This document shows, piece after piece, positions 13,862 to 20,831 of a stretch of 21,341 nt of DNA. The DNA comes from a virus. Position 1 is the stretch's first letter, and every line of letters starts with the position of its first letter. The notes beneath the pieces were generated by a model. That model saw only the letters and a program-made list of their open reading frames with translations, searched no databases and had not been told where the DNA came from. Position numbers and translations under genes: made by a program. Where the stretch lies: the IMG/VR virus record IMGVR_UViG_3300022222_000027, positions 1-21,341 of that record; one strand, 5' to 3'.

Positions 13862-14185
13862 TCACTCACCACTCTTTTCGGTCGCCTCACGCCGCCGCTC
13901 CAGCCGGGCTATGGCGAGGCCATAGGCGCTCTGGCCTTTCGCGACCCTGATGACACGCCGCCCGGTGGCGTCCTTTATCCACGGGCGGTCGTAGCGAAGG
14001 CCGAAGCCCTCGACCCTCCGCTCGAACGATGTTCGGGAATCTGACAACGACCCCTTCTTGAGTCCCTGCCAGGCGATGCAGTCGGTGGCGTGAGGCTTGC
14101 CGGATCCCTCACGGCACGCGGGGCAATAAACGAGAGTGCAGATCTGGCAGACCGTGAGATCAGTTCGGTGGATAAGGCAGGTCAT
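13862..14185 (-). CDS. Small protein with a B-box-like zinc motif, function unknown
   Basis: The first 36 residues of this 107-aa protein hold a regular ligand set: C3-x2-H6, C13-x2-C16, C21-x2-C24, H32 and C36 (TCLIHRTDL, VCQICTLVYCPAC, HATDC). The spacing is like a B-box or cross-brace zinc finger. The rest is basic and helical (ARLERRREATEKSGE). The ATG at 14185 overlaps the end of the preceding frame as ATGA. I do not recognise a family. A nucleic-acid or protein-binding adaptor role is the most that can be said. Confidence 0.65.
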   Translation of the reverse strand: MTCLIHRTDLTVCQICTLVYCPACREGSGKPHATDCIAWQGLKKGSLSDSRTSFERRVEGFGLRYDRPWIKDATGRRVIRVAKGQSAYGLAIARLERRREATEKSGE

Positions 14186-14352
14186 TCGATGCCGGCGGTA
14201 TCGAGCGTGTGAGGGGACCAGATCGCCAGCCTGAACTTGCCGAAGAGGTCTCGGACGAAGAGCGCTCTGGTGACTCGAGGCGACGCTGCGAGCCAGTTCC
14301 GAATGGCCTTCTCAGCAAGAGTCTTCGCTTCATCGAAATGTAAGAACGCTAT
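14182..14352 (-). CDS. 56-aa gene apparently starting at ATA, function unknown
   Basis: The minus strand reads AAGGAGG, five nt, then ATA at 14352-14350, in a TGATA overlap with the stop of the previous gene. The frame runs 56 codons (AFLHFDEAKTLAEKAIRNW, then SPRVTRALFVRDLFGKF) with G/C-ending codons. It ends in an ATGA overlap with the next gene. Elsewhere in this operon the same place holds TGATG, so the start looks like an ATG changed to ATA. No ATG, GTG or TTG lies in frame between the previous in-frame stop and the ATA. Either ATA is used, or the gene is silenced by start loss, or it is read by frameshift from the gene before. The product family is not recognised. Confidence 0.5.
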   Translation of the reverse strand: MAFLHFDEAKTLAEKAIRNWLAASPRVTRALFVRDLFGKFRLAIWSPHTLDTAGIE

Positions 14353-14612
14353 CAGAGCCTCCTTGCATTGTTCGCACCGACGTCTCGTGGCTGATCCGTC
14401 GGCTTCACGCGAGCACCCCCGTGGTCACCACTGGAAGTGGGACGCACGACGTGAGCAGGCGTGACCTGGGTGGACAGATGCCAGCCTATGCACTCCACGC
14501 AACGATAAGCACGCACGAAAATATTCCCCTGTTCGCGCATGCGCTGCGCCTGCTCGAGCGCATGCGCCTGCATCTTGTGGCGGCGTTTTCCTGTCCTCTG
14601 GCACAGGCTCAC
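14352..14612 (-). CDS. Small zinc-binding protein (YRCxxCxGWHLS type)
   Basis: The 86-aa product starts at GTG 14612, seven nt after GGGAGG and in a GTGA overlap with the 48-aa gene. It has C4 then TGKRR-x-K in the N-terminal part, and AYRCVECIGWHLST at 35-48 (C38, C41, H45). This K-R-x...Y-R-C-x-x-C-x-G-W-H-L form occurs in many small phage proteins that probably bind one zinc ion. The last 38 residues are polar and seem unstructured. Function is unknown. Confidence 0.72.
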   Translation of the reverse strand: MSLCQRTGKRRHKMQAHALEQAQRMREQGNIFVRAYRCVECIGWHLSTQVTPAHVVRPTSSGDHGGARVKPTDQPRDVGANNARRL

Positions 14613-14755
14613 AATAGAACCTCCCGAGAGCAGCTACGGGCGGCGGTCGTCGCCCGAAAAACCCCGGGATCGAGCAGCGCGGCGTGGATGGCAGAGCCGA
14701 GGGTCAGCGGCGCGGAGAGGTCGACGCTGCAAAGCTCCAGTTCGAGGAGCTTCAC
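14609..14755 (-). CDS. 48-aa coupled small gene, function unknown
   Basis: The frame starts at GTG 14755, in a GTGA overlap with the stop of the gene before, and ends with TGA inside the GTGA start of the gene after. The product begins KLLELELCSVDLSAP and continues LGSAIHAALLDPGVFRATT. Exact coupling at both ends, with no stop between, makes this a likely gene despite its size. No domain is recognised. Confidence 0.5.
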   Translation of the reverse strand: MKLLELELCSVDLSAPLTLGSAIHAALLDPGVFRATTAARSCSREVLL

Positions 14756-15219
14756 AGCGGGCCGCCCAACTCACGCGCGGCGATAGCCTGTGAGAGGGCG
14801 TCCAACAGCCTGACCACCTCGATCGTGAGATCGTACCCGGTCCTCGATTTCGTTATCCCGGCGACGCCCGCCATAAAGTGCGGCTCGCAGCAGGGCTGTC
14901 TGAGATCCCGCGTGACGCGCGCGCAGTCGGCGGCGAAGCTCTCCGGTAGCCCTGGGGGCATCGCCCGGGCCACCGCGAGATAGACCATCGCCCGCGCCCG
15001 CGCGGCCACGATCACTGCGAGCTCCGGCGTCTTCTTCTCAAGCAATCCTTGCGTGACACGCGCACCGCTCAGACCGACCAGTCTGAGCAGGTCATCGTCG
15101 TCCGACTCAACCTTCGCTCCGATCTCCAGCAACGCTGCCTCGATCGCTTCAGCGATCTCTGCGAGCTTCGCGTCATACGCCGCCCATGCGGCTTCGACCG
15201 GATCCGTAGTCAACGCCAT
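14752..15219 (-). CDS. Helical protein of unknown function
   Basis: The 155-aa product (ATG at 15219, weak ribosome site, 10-nt overlap with the gene before) is nearly all alpha-helical. It has an alanine/glutamate-rich N-terminal part (VEAAWAAYDAKLAEIAEAIE), an acidic DDDD stretch near residue 48, and VIVAARARAMVYLAVARAM in the middle. Two adjacent cysteines and a histidine (CCEPH) near residue 118 could bind a metal. I do not recognise a family. A longer frame upstream lies inside the neighbours and is not used. Confidence 0.6.
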   Translation of the reverse strand: MALTTDPVEAAWAAYDAKLAEIAEAIEAALLEIGAKVESDDDDLLRLVGLSGARVTQGLLEKKTPELAVIVAARARAMVYLAVARAMPPGLPESFAADCARVTRDLRQPCCEPHFMAGVAGITKSRTGYDLTIEVVRLLDALSQAIAARELGGPL

Positions 15220-15455
15220 GCCCTGCTGTTCTCGCTCAGGGCGTGTAAGACACAGACTCGTTCGGGCGTGCGGTCGGCCCGGACTACTGCGACAGCGCCG
15301 GGCTCTGGACAGTGTGCGCACGGGGGGATCGGGGCGCAGTCCTTCGCGCGAGACGCGCTCGCTGCTTCTATGCCCGGCCCGGGGCACGGGATCACACGCC
15401 ACTCGGCCAAGACGACTGCGGGCGGCGAGTCGGCGAAGACGTCGCCGCCGCTCAT
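15210..15455 (-). CDS. Small cysteine-containing protein (possible zinc finger), function unknown
   Basis: The 81-aa product starts with ATG at 15455, in an ATGA overlap with the gene before, and overlaps the next gene by 10 nt. The C-terminal part reads PPCAHCPEPGAVAVVRADRT, then VCVLHA, a C-x-x-C plus C-x-x-H set spaced like small zinc-ribbon proteins. Proline and alanine are abundant in the N-terminal half. No family is recognised; the coupling supports it being a true gene. Confidence 0.55.
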   Translation of the reverse strand: MSGGDVFADSPPAVVLAEWRVIPCPGPGIEAASASRAKDCAPIPPCAHCPEPGAVAVVRADRTPERVCVLHALSENSRAWR

Positions 15456-15829
15456 CGCCCACCGGCCTGACTCAACGCCGAGTCCAACGCCGCTGCCCGC
15501 TCGCGAGACCCAGCGTCGTACCGCTGGATCGCAGCACGCACGTCGCGCAGCTCGCGAGACTCAGCCGCGACGTAGCGCGCGACGACCGCGTCGGCCTCTT
15601 TCGCCCGGCTGCCACGGATCGCCCGCGCGTAGTCGCTCGCGAATGCGTACCGCACCGCGTCGATGCGATCCATGTGCATCGAGACCTGGAGGCGCAGGTG
15701 ATAGCCCGGGTCGATCGCCCACTGTAGCGGGGGAATCAGCGCGCGACTCGGCGCGATCTCGGGGGTGATCGTGTCGCTCGCGCCGACTTCGCGCGCGCGC
15801 TCCATGACGGGGCCGTGATCTCCTGACAT
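15452..15829 (-). CDS. Hypothetical helical protein heading the small-gene chain
   Basis: This 125-aa protein (ATG at 15829, GAGG seven nt upstream) starts MSGDHGPVMERAREVGASD and has a central segment with WAIDPGYHLRLQVSMHMD, followed by a long basic/acidic helix rich in A, R and E (SRAKEADAVVARYVAAESRE) that may form a coiled coil. It is the first gene after the hairpin near 15.9 kb, so it probably heads a separate translation or transcription segment. I do not recognise a family. Confidence 0.62.
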   Translation of the reverse strand: MSGDHGPVMERAREVGASDTITPEIAPSRALIPPLQWAIDPGYHLRLQVSMHMDRIDAVRYAFASDYARAIRGSRAKEADAVVARYVAAESRELRDVRAAIQRYDAGSRERAAALDSALSQAGGR

Positions 15830-15898
15830 CGCCTACCTCGATCGGGTGCGCGTGGTAGCCTTCGTCGTCGCCCGTGCGCACCCGCGCCGGTCGACTCG

Positions 15899-15927
15899 CC
15901 CCTCGACCTGCCAATCAGGTCGGGGGG
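15899..15927 (-). terminator. Strong 12-bp hairpin after the head block (possible terminator or processing site)
   Basis: The arms 15899-15910 and 15916-15927 (core CGACCTG ... CAGGTCG, extended by C/G pairs and one G-U) can form a 12-bp stem with the 5-nt loop CCAAT. It lies about 120 nt after the stop of the DUF115-like gene and 70 nt before the next gene on the minus strand. There is no U-run, so a simple intrinsic terminator is not proven. The rest of the 15830-16048 gap shows a second, weaker inverted repeat (CCAGTC ... GACTGG) and no gene. Confidence 0.45.
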
Positions 15928-16048
15928 TCTCTCAAGCGCCCAGTCTCGAATCCTCGACTGGAAGCCAAAACCCGCAGATCGCGCTCGACACGCGGACGGC
16001 GAGACAAGCCGCGGCGGGCCCAAGGCCCCGTAAAACCGGCAGGACGCT

Positions 16049-16762
16049 TCAGACGCAGGGATCGCTTCCCACCACACCGATATCTTTATCGACAGGGGGA
16101 GCCCGCTGCAACAAAATTCCCGGGTCCACGATCGGAAATTCCCGGATCGCACTCCCCGGCGTCGCATTCACGATCTCGATCCGCCGCCGCTCCGCATCCC
16201 GGGCAATGGCCGCGAAGCTGATCAGGAACTTCGAATAAGGCGCCTCCACCTTCCTCGCCCGACCCACCAGGCGCAACACCTTCTGCTGAATGGGCGCATA
16301 ATCGTCATGCCAGTGCGACCTCTCCCCCACGTCGCGCATGTCGAAGCCCAACAACACGATCCGCTTCGCCCCCAGAGCCACCGCCAGATTGATCGCACAC
16401 GCGCCCGACGAACGATTCCACGACAACGCACCGCCGCCGAACACCAAGCCCGCCGGCGACGTCTGCTTACGGCAGACCTTCACGCCCTTCACCCCGAGCA
16501 ACTTTATGCACGTCGTCACCTTCAGACCCGAGAACCCAAGCAGCTCACGCTCCCCGAACCGATGCCACCACGAACAGTCCGCGAAGAAACACACCTCCGC
16601 AAACGGGGCGATCTTGTGCGACTGGTTCACCGCAATCACCCGACGCCCCTGCAGCCCGGATACAGAAACGGCGGCCACCGATGGGCCGCCGCCTAAGATG
16701 AAACACTCGCCGCCCGGCCAGATCTCAGGAATCTGCCAGTACCTTCGCTCCCGATCAATCAC
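16049..16762 (-). CDS. DUF115 / MptE-like domain protein
   Basis: The 237-aa product starts at GTG 16762 (GTGA overlap with the gene before). It begins WQIPEIWPGGECFILGGGPS, a G-G-G-P-S loop, then GRRVIAVNQSHKIAPFAEVC. A later segment reads SSGACAINLAVALGAKRIVLL and GFDM. These are the motifs of the DUF115 (6-hydroxymethylpterin pyrophosphokinase MptE-like) fold, a Rossmann domain also found in flagellin-glycosylation accessory factors and in many phage genes. In this phage, placed after the capsid gene, a part in virion glycan handling is possible, but activity is not shown. Confidence 0.78.
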   Translation of the reverse strand: MIDRERRYWQIPEIWPGGECFILGGGPSVAAVSVSGLQGRRVIAVNQSHKIAPFAEVCFFADCSWWHRFGERELLGFSGLKVTTCIKLLGVKGVKVCRKQTSPAGLVFGGGALSWNRSSGACAINLAVALGAKRIVLLGFDMRDVGERSHWHDDYAPIQQKVLRLVGRARKVEAPYSKFLISFAAIARDAERRRIEIVNATPGSAIREFPIVDPGILLQRAPPVDKDIGVVGSDPCV

Positions 16763-17184
16763 CCCTTAATGGGCTCCAGCACCGACTGATACGCCACGCC
16801 AAACGGCACAATCGCCGGAGTCTTCGGAGCCTGACCCACCGGATTCGCCACAGCCGCAGCCGGGGGCCTCGTCACGTCCTCCCCGGACGCCAACTCCACC
16901 GCATCCGCCTGTCGCAAAGGCTTGTCGTTGATCGCCAGGCCCGTCTCCAGGTTGACCACGTCGTACCAACCTTTCCCCCGCGTCCGCAACTCCAAACCCG
17001 TTCCATAGTCGTTGGGACTCGACACCTCAGGACCCTCCAACGCCCGGAACTTGTCCTTGGCGCCGTGCAGGTCCTTCACCGACTTAAACTCAATCCTATC
17101 CCCAGCCTTGGTCCGGACCACTGTCCCATCCGCCATCTTGTGCGAATGAACTCCGAACCCCTCCTTGTGTAGAAACCTAGGCAC
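16759..17184 (-). CDS. Unknown protein between capsid and DUF115-like genes
   Basis: The 141-aa product starts at GTG 17184 with a GGGGGA ribosome site seven nt upstream. It reads MPRFLHKEGFGVHSHKMADG, then VKDLHGAKDKFRALEGPEVS and GWYDVVNLETGLAINDKPLR, and ends with an alanine/proline-rich segment (RPPAAAVANPVGQAPKTP) that is probably flexible. No domain is recognised. The position next to the major capsid gene suggests a head or neck part. It follows the capsid stop by about 40 nt. Confidence 0.65.
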   Translation of the reverse strand: MPRFLHKEGFGVHSHKMADGTVVRTKAGDRIEFKSVKDLHGAKDKFRALEGPEVSSPNDYGTGLELRTRGKGWYDVVNLETGLAINDKPLRQADAVELASGEDVTRPPAAAVANPVGQAPKTPAIVPFGVAYQSVLEPIKG

Positions 17185-17223
17185 TTACCCATCCCCCTTG
17201 TTCAGCCGAGGCCCGCCCCGGAA

Positions 17224-18219
17224 CTACGACAGGTGAACGATCCCGGAATTGCCGTCATGGTCGAACCGAATCCGCGGAGGCATGATCGCCAACACCTTGA
17301 AATTCAAGAGGAAACCACCCTCCTGCTCCCACTCCACCGTCGTCGGCTGCATCCCGTTCACGATCTGAACCGTCTCCGGAACCATCTCCACCAAGACCGC
17401 ATTGTCAGCCGGCAAGAAGTCCGAAACCGTAACCGCCTCCAGACCCTCGATCTCCAAGACCCGCTGCCGAATCGTCTTGTCCCCATTCGCCTTGTAGTCG
17501 GCCCCCAGCTTCAACTGCCAAGCCGCCGGAACGTACAAAACCCACGGACCCCTGTGCTTGACTGCCAACGACTCCGCCACCATGTCCATGACCTGCTGCA
17601 AAATCTCTTCACCCGTCACGCCCACATCCGTCCACGCCGTCCCCAGAGCCATCGTCACGCGCTGCGGGAAGTCCGTGTACCCATACAACGCCGTCCCACC
17701 CCAACCCAACGCTCCCGCACCCTGGAACAACACCGTCTCCGCCAACTCCGCCACCTTGCGCGCCGACACCCGAGCCTGAATCGTGTCCAAGGACTCCCCA
17801 CCATTGCGACTCGCCGCCAAGTGACGCGAATCCATCTGGAAATCCTTGTGGTAAAGCGGAATCGGCATGCTCTGAGTCGCAAACTCCACCCGGTCATTGT
17901 CCGCACGATTCAACCCACTCATCGAGATCTGAGCCTCGTGCATGTCCGACTCACTCTGATACTCCAAGGCCAACTTGCCAAACGCATTCGATAAGTTGTA
18001 CTGCAACCCCCGCGACATCAAATCCTGAACTCCCACCAAACGAAGCCGACTCGAATCCACTACCGTCCGGTCAATCTCGATCCACTCGTCCCGACGAAGC
18101 GTCGCGTTTGTCCGTATCGCCCGAACATCCATGTTCGCCGCCAACAAACGCTGGGCAACCACTCCTCGCCCAGAACCCCCGCGGAAAAAATCCAACCCCG
18201 AAGAAATCATCGGGTCCAT
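17224..18219 (-). CDS. Major capsid protein, encapsulin-like HK97 fold (DUF6260 type)
   Basis: The 331-aa protein has the run of motifs of encapsulin-like phage capsid proteins. IPLYHKDFQMDSRHLAASRN with GGESLDTIQA appears near residue 125. GGTALYGYTDFPQR is near 175. LYVPAAWQLKLGADYKANGD with TIRQRVLEIEGLEAV follows near 235. The end is GMQPTTVEWEQEGGFLLNFK plus a final GIVHLS. This family builds the icosahedral shell of many siphophages and of encapsulin-type nanocompartments. The ATG at 18219 has a GGGGG ribosome site. It follows the decoration-like gene, as in related phages. Confidence 0.9.
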   Translation of the reverse strand: MDPMISSGLDFFRGGSGRGVVAQRLLAANMDVRAIRTNATLRRDEWIEIDRTVVDSSRLRLVGVQDLMSRGLQYNLSNAFGKLALEYQSESDMHEAQISMSGLNRADNDRVEFATQSMPIPLYHKDFQMDSRHLAASRNGGESLDTIQARVSARKVAELAETVLFQGAGALGWGGTALYGYTDFPQRVTMALGTAWTDVGVTGEEILQQVMDMVAESLAVKHRGPWVLYVPAAWQLKLGADYKANGDKTIRQRVLEIEGLEAVTVSDFLPADNAVLVEMVPETVQIVNGMQPTTVEWEQEGGFLLNFKVLAIMPPRIRFDHDGNSGIVHLS

Positions 18220-18305
18220 CCGTTACCCCCTTCAACTCCCCATCAAGAAAACTTCTCTGTACTCCAGCCAAAAAACGTAGCGAAGCACCAACTCCCAATC
18301 CCAAA

Positions 18306-18743
18306 CTACGACACCTCGATCACAATCCGACCCGTGCCATCCGCACCACTCGAACCACTCATGTCAAAAGCCTCACGGCTGAACCCCACAATGTCGTCCG
18401 TCCCCTCCACACCCACACGAACCCGCCCATTCCCCGTCGACGTCACCGGAGTCCCGAACTCAACCTCCTCCCCGTTTTCCAAAAGCACCAACACCCGATC
18501 CCCCTGCCGAGGAGATATCAAAATCATCCGCTCCCCAATCGCGTACTCGTCGTCAATCGTCCGACCAATCAAATCATTCTCCACCGCAAACATCTTCGGA
18601 TGCGCAGACCCATCAGTACTGTGCGGGACAAACGTTCCACCAGCCACAGGCTCCACCATCATCCCAGGCATCACCACCACCGAAGCCTCCGCCTCTGTAA
18701 TCGGAACGTCCGTCCGAACCCGTACCACTCGCAACGTCGACAT
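18306..18743 (-). CDS. Capsid decoration / head stabilisation-like protein
   Basis: This 145-aa protein, with GGGAGG six nt before its ATG, lies between the prohead-protease-like gene and the major capsid gene. That is the standard place of decoration proteins. The beta-rich sequence has HPKMFAVENDLIGRTIDDEY, then AIGERMILISPRQGDRVLVL with LENGEEVEFGTP. This 'M-F-A-V-E-N-x-x-x-G, I-x-x-x-Y-x-x-G-x' series is typical of phage capsid cement-like proteins. It ends with a glycine/serine-rich segment and a final strand. Confidence 0.7.
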   Translation of the reverse strand: MSTLRVVRVRTDVPITEAEASVVVMPGMMVEPVAGGTFVPHSTDGSAHPKMFAVENDLIGRTIDDEYAIGERMILISPRQGDRVLVLLENGEEVEFGTPVTSTGNGRVRVGVEGTDDIVGFSREAFDMSGSSGADGTGRIVIEVS

Positions 18744-18808
18744 CTACCGCCTCCCTTGCTCGTCCCCGTATCAACACCCAATCCCAAAAACCAAAACCAA
18801 AAACCCAA

Positions 18809-20323
18809 CTACGCCGTCGGAACCGACCGCTTGTCATCAAATACCTTCGGCATCTCCGGCACATCATTGTGCGCAAACAACTGCGCCCGAGCCACCCCAC
18901 CCGCTCCGCTGTAGTCCACAGGAGGCGCCGCCAACACCGACAACTTCTCCAACTCAGAGTCCAACCAACCCTCCAACTCCACCCGCGTATACGGATTACG
19001 CACATTCCCGCAAATCGTCTCAATCCGTGCCGCCCGAACCCCAGCCCGAGCCGCCAACGCCGCAGATACCACCGACTGAATCTCCAAAGGCGCCCCAGCC
19101 ATCCACGAACTCACCGTCACCACCCCACCCCCAACTCCTCCACCCAACTTCGCCGCCTCTACCGAAACCACCAACGCAGCCGACTCCTCCTCCCTCTGCA
19201 ATGCCGCATAACCAGACGCCAACTCCACCAACCGCTCCACTCCAAATGACTCCAACACCGCCGAATCATCCACCGTAAACGGAGACTTCTCATGCGCAAT
19301 CAATCCCATGACCAAATCCCTGACCTTCACGTCACCCTCCTCGCCTCGCTCCAACTCCAACACTCCACCCACCAACTCCTGATTCGACAAACCCACCCGA
19401 ACCCACTCCGATTCCCGCCGAACCTCCAAAGGACCCCCACCCAACAAAACCAACCCCAACTCCCCTCCCACCTCAAACCGCTGATCATAATACCGAGTCC
19501 CCAACTGCTCCCCAGTCTCCAAATCCATCCCATGACAAGCCGTAATCACATGATCCCCAAAAACCTCATGCACAAAGTAATGCCTACCACCCTCATCCAA
19601 ACCACTCACCAAAACCTGAAGCCGATCCTCTAAATCCCCACGACTCAACTCACTCACCACAACCCCACGAACCCCAAATAACTCACGACCAATCCCAGCG
19701 AAAATCCTGTGCAACTGACCAAACGGATTCGCCTTCATCAGTGAATTATCCCCCACATTCACGTTCAATCCACACCCATCCTCCAAAGAACACGCACCCC
19801 TACCCCCAGGCAAAAGCGCACAATGATCAGGCACTATGTTCAAAACCGATGACCCAAACGCCTCCCCATTCCACTCCCCAGATACCCCGTCCAAATCAAA
19901 AATCATCCCAGGCGAAACCTCCACAGGACGACCAGATCGAACCACCGACAACAACCCAGGATCAAGCCGCCGACACGCCTCCACGTCTATCCACGCATCC
20001 CCCACTATCCCACGCTTCAAACCATCATAACGCGCACCAAAAATCTGACCCACCTTCCGACCCTCAAACTCCTCCGGAGAATTCGCCGTCACAAACTTTC
20101 CACCCCTCTCAGGATGAAAAATCGGCAACACCCGACCATTCCAACCCTCCACAGAACGCTCCAACTCATGCGCAGAGTAAAATAACGGACCGCCAGAACC
20201 ACAATGCACACCCTCGACAAATATCACCAAGGACGTGACCAAATAAGGACGACCCTCCAACATCACCTCACGCGCATTCACCACAGATGACGCCCTACAA
20301 CCACAGAAGACACTCAAAGCCAT
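18809..20323 (-). CDS. DUF2213 prohead protease-like capsid protein
   Basis: The 504-aa product starts at ATG 20323 (a GTG one codon earlier is equally possible; AGAGGG lies just upstream). Residues about 22-200 carry the DUF2213 pattern: GRPYLVTSLVIFVEGVHCGS with PLFYSAHEL and LPIFHPE, then VGQIFGARYD, AWIDVE, GRPVEVSPGM and a final NIVPDHCALLPGGRGACS. Phage DUF2213 proteins stand just before the decoration and capsid genes and are thought to act in prohead maturation; protease activity is an inference here. The C-terminal 250 residues are alanine/valine-rich and could serve as a scaffold-like region. The coding strand is strikingly C-poor. Confidence 0.82.
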   Translation of the reverse strand: MALSVFCGCRASSVVNAREVMLEGRPYLVTSLVIFVEGVHCGSGGPLFYSAHELERSVEGWNGRVLPIFHPERGGKFVTANSPEEFEGRKVGQIFGARYDGLKRGIVGDAWIDVEACRRLDPGLLSVVRSGRPVEVSPGMIFDLDGVSGEWNGEAFGSSVLNIVPDHCALLPGGRGACSLEDGCGLNVNVGDNSLMKANPFGQLHRIFAGIGRELFGVRGVVVSELSRGDLEDRLQVLVSGLDEGGRHYFVHEVFGDHVITACHGMDLETGEQLGTRYYDQRFEVGGELGLVLLGGGPLEVRRESEWVRVGLSNQELVGGVLELERGEEGDVKVRDLVMGLIAHEKSPFTVDDSAVLESFGVERLVELASGYAALQREEESAALVVSVEAAKLGGGVGGGVVTVSSWMAGAPLEIQSVVSAALAARAGVRAARIETICGNVRNPYTRVELEGWLDSELEKLSVLAAPPVDYSGAGGVARAQLFAHNDVPEMPKVFDDKRSVPTA

Positions 20324-20379
20324 CACATGGGCCCTCTAATCACTGGATATAGGTGAACTCAGACCGAATCCTTCCCCCT

Positions 20380-20396
20380 TTGACAAAAACTGTCAA
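20380..20396 (-). promoter_or_regulatory. TTGACA palindrome, possible operator / -35 element before the head block
   Basis: The 17-bp sequence TTGACAAAAACTGTCAA is a perfect inverted repeat with 6-bp arms and a 5-bp spacer, so it gives a consensus -35 box (TTGACA) on both strands. On the minus strand a 17-nt spacer is followed by AAGGAT, a weak -10 match (3 of 6). The site lies about 60-70 bp upstream of the first head gene. A regulator binding here would block or activate that promoter. Confidence 0.35.
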
Positions 20397-20649
20397 GACA
20401 CCCACCCACGTACGCCTCGCCACCAACCCCCCGGTACAGGATCGACCCCGCGACGCGCCCTGGCGGCTCCGCTGGCAGCCCCACGCGTATCCACAAAAAA
20501 AGTCGAAGCTGAAAAGGGCCGTTTCGTAATCAAAAAGTTTCGGCCGCACCGTCTACCAGGCGGGTGAAATGACCCGAATCCGCCGAATTCAGCCCATTAA
20601 CTGGGTCAGGACGCGCAACTTCATGCGAAGCGCCGTAACGACGTGCGGC

Positions 20650-20719
20650 GCTTGGGGCTTGGCGCTTGGGGCCTGGCGCTTGGCGCCTGGAGCTTGGGGC
20701 TTGGGGCCTGGGGCTCAAG
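20650..20719 (+). repeat. Heptanucleotide tandem array GCYTGGN (ten units)
   Basis: Ten consecutive 7-bp units can be read on the plus strand: GCTTGGG, GCTTGGC, GCTTGGG, GCCTGGC, GCTTGGC, GCCTGGA, GCTTGGG, GCTTGGG, GCCTGGG and a degenerate GCTCAAG. Nine match GCYTGGN. The units recur, inverted and shorter, after the next two genes. The G-rich strand has repeated GGG tracts. Confidence 0.9.
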
Positions 20720-20831
20720 CTAAAGCCGCAAATTCTTTTTTGAATCTTGTTTTTCGTCTCAGGTTCCGCCGCTGGTTGGTCGATAAGTGGGGCGTAGGGC
20801 GGTTTTGCCTTCCTCAACCTGGAGACGAACC

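Larger units (their letters stand above)
20324..20831. other. Gene-free region between divergent gene blocks
   Basis: About 500 nt separate the minus-strand head block from the plus-strand small genes. It holds a TTGACA palindrome near 20.39 kb, a stretch with two A-runs and short inverted repeats (20.49-20.55 kb), and a heptanucleotide array at 20.65-20.72 kb. Between the array and the first plus-strand gene is an A/T-rich segment near 20.73-20.76 kb that could hold a promoter, but no clear -35/-10 pair is seen. Open frames here are short and composition-driven, and I see no gene. A promoter for the head block is expected in this region. Confidence 0.6.

Noticed and set aside
15930-15970. 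tRNA-like T-arm (CTCGAATCC) in the 15.9 kb gap
   Set aside because: The stem is CCAGT/ACTGG with a 12-nt loop and no acceptor, D or anticodon arms could be placed on either strand.
15561-16167. Minus-strand frames of 117 and 143 aa overlapping the small-gene chain
   Set aside because: They run through the hairpin gap in other frames, are very arginine-rich and break the coupling pattern.
18108-19278. Plus-strand open frames up to 314 aa rich in Pro, Thr and Ser
   Set aside because: They lie opposite the capsid and DUF2213 genes, and their odd composition follows from the C/A-rich strand.
20490-20555. Possible intrinsic terminator (GGCCG ... CGGCC followed by CTTTT on the minus strand)
   Set aside because: Stem is only five pairs with a 19-nt loop, and no minus-strand gene lies upstream of it in the window.
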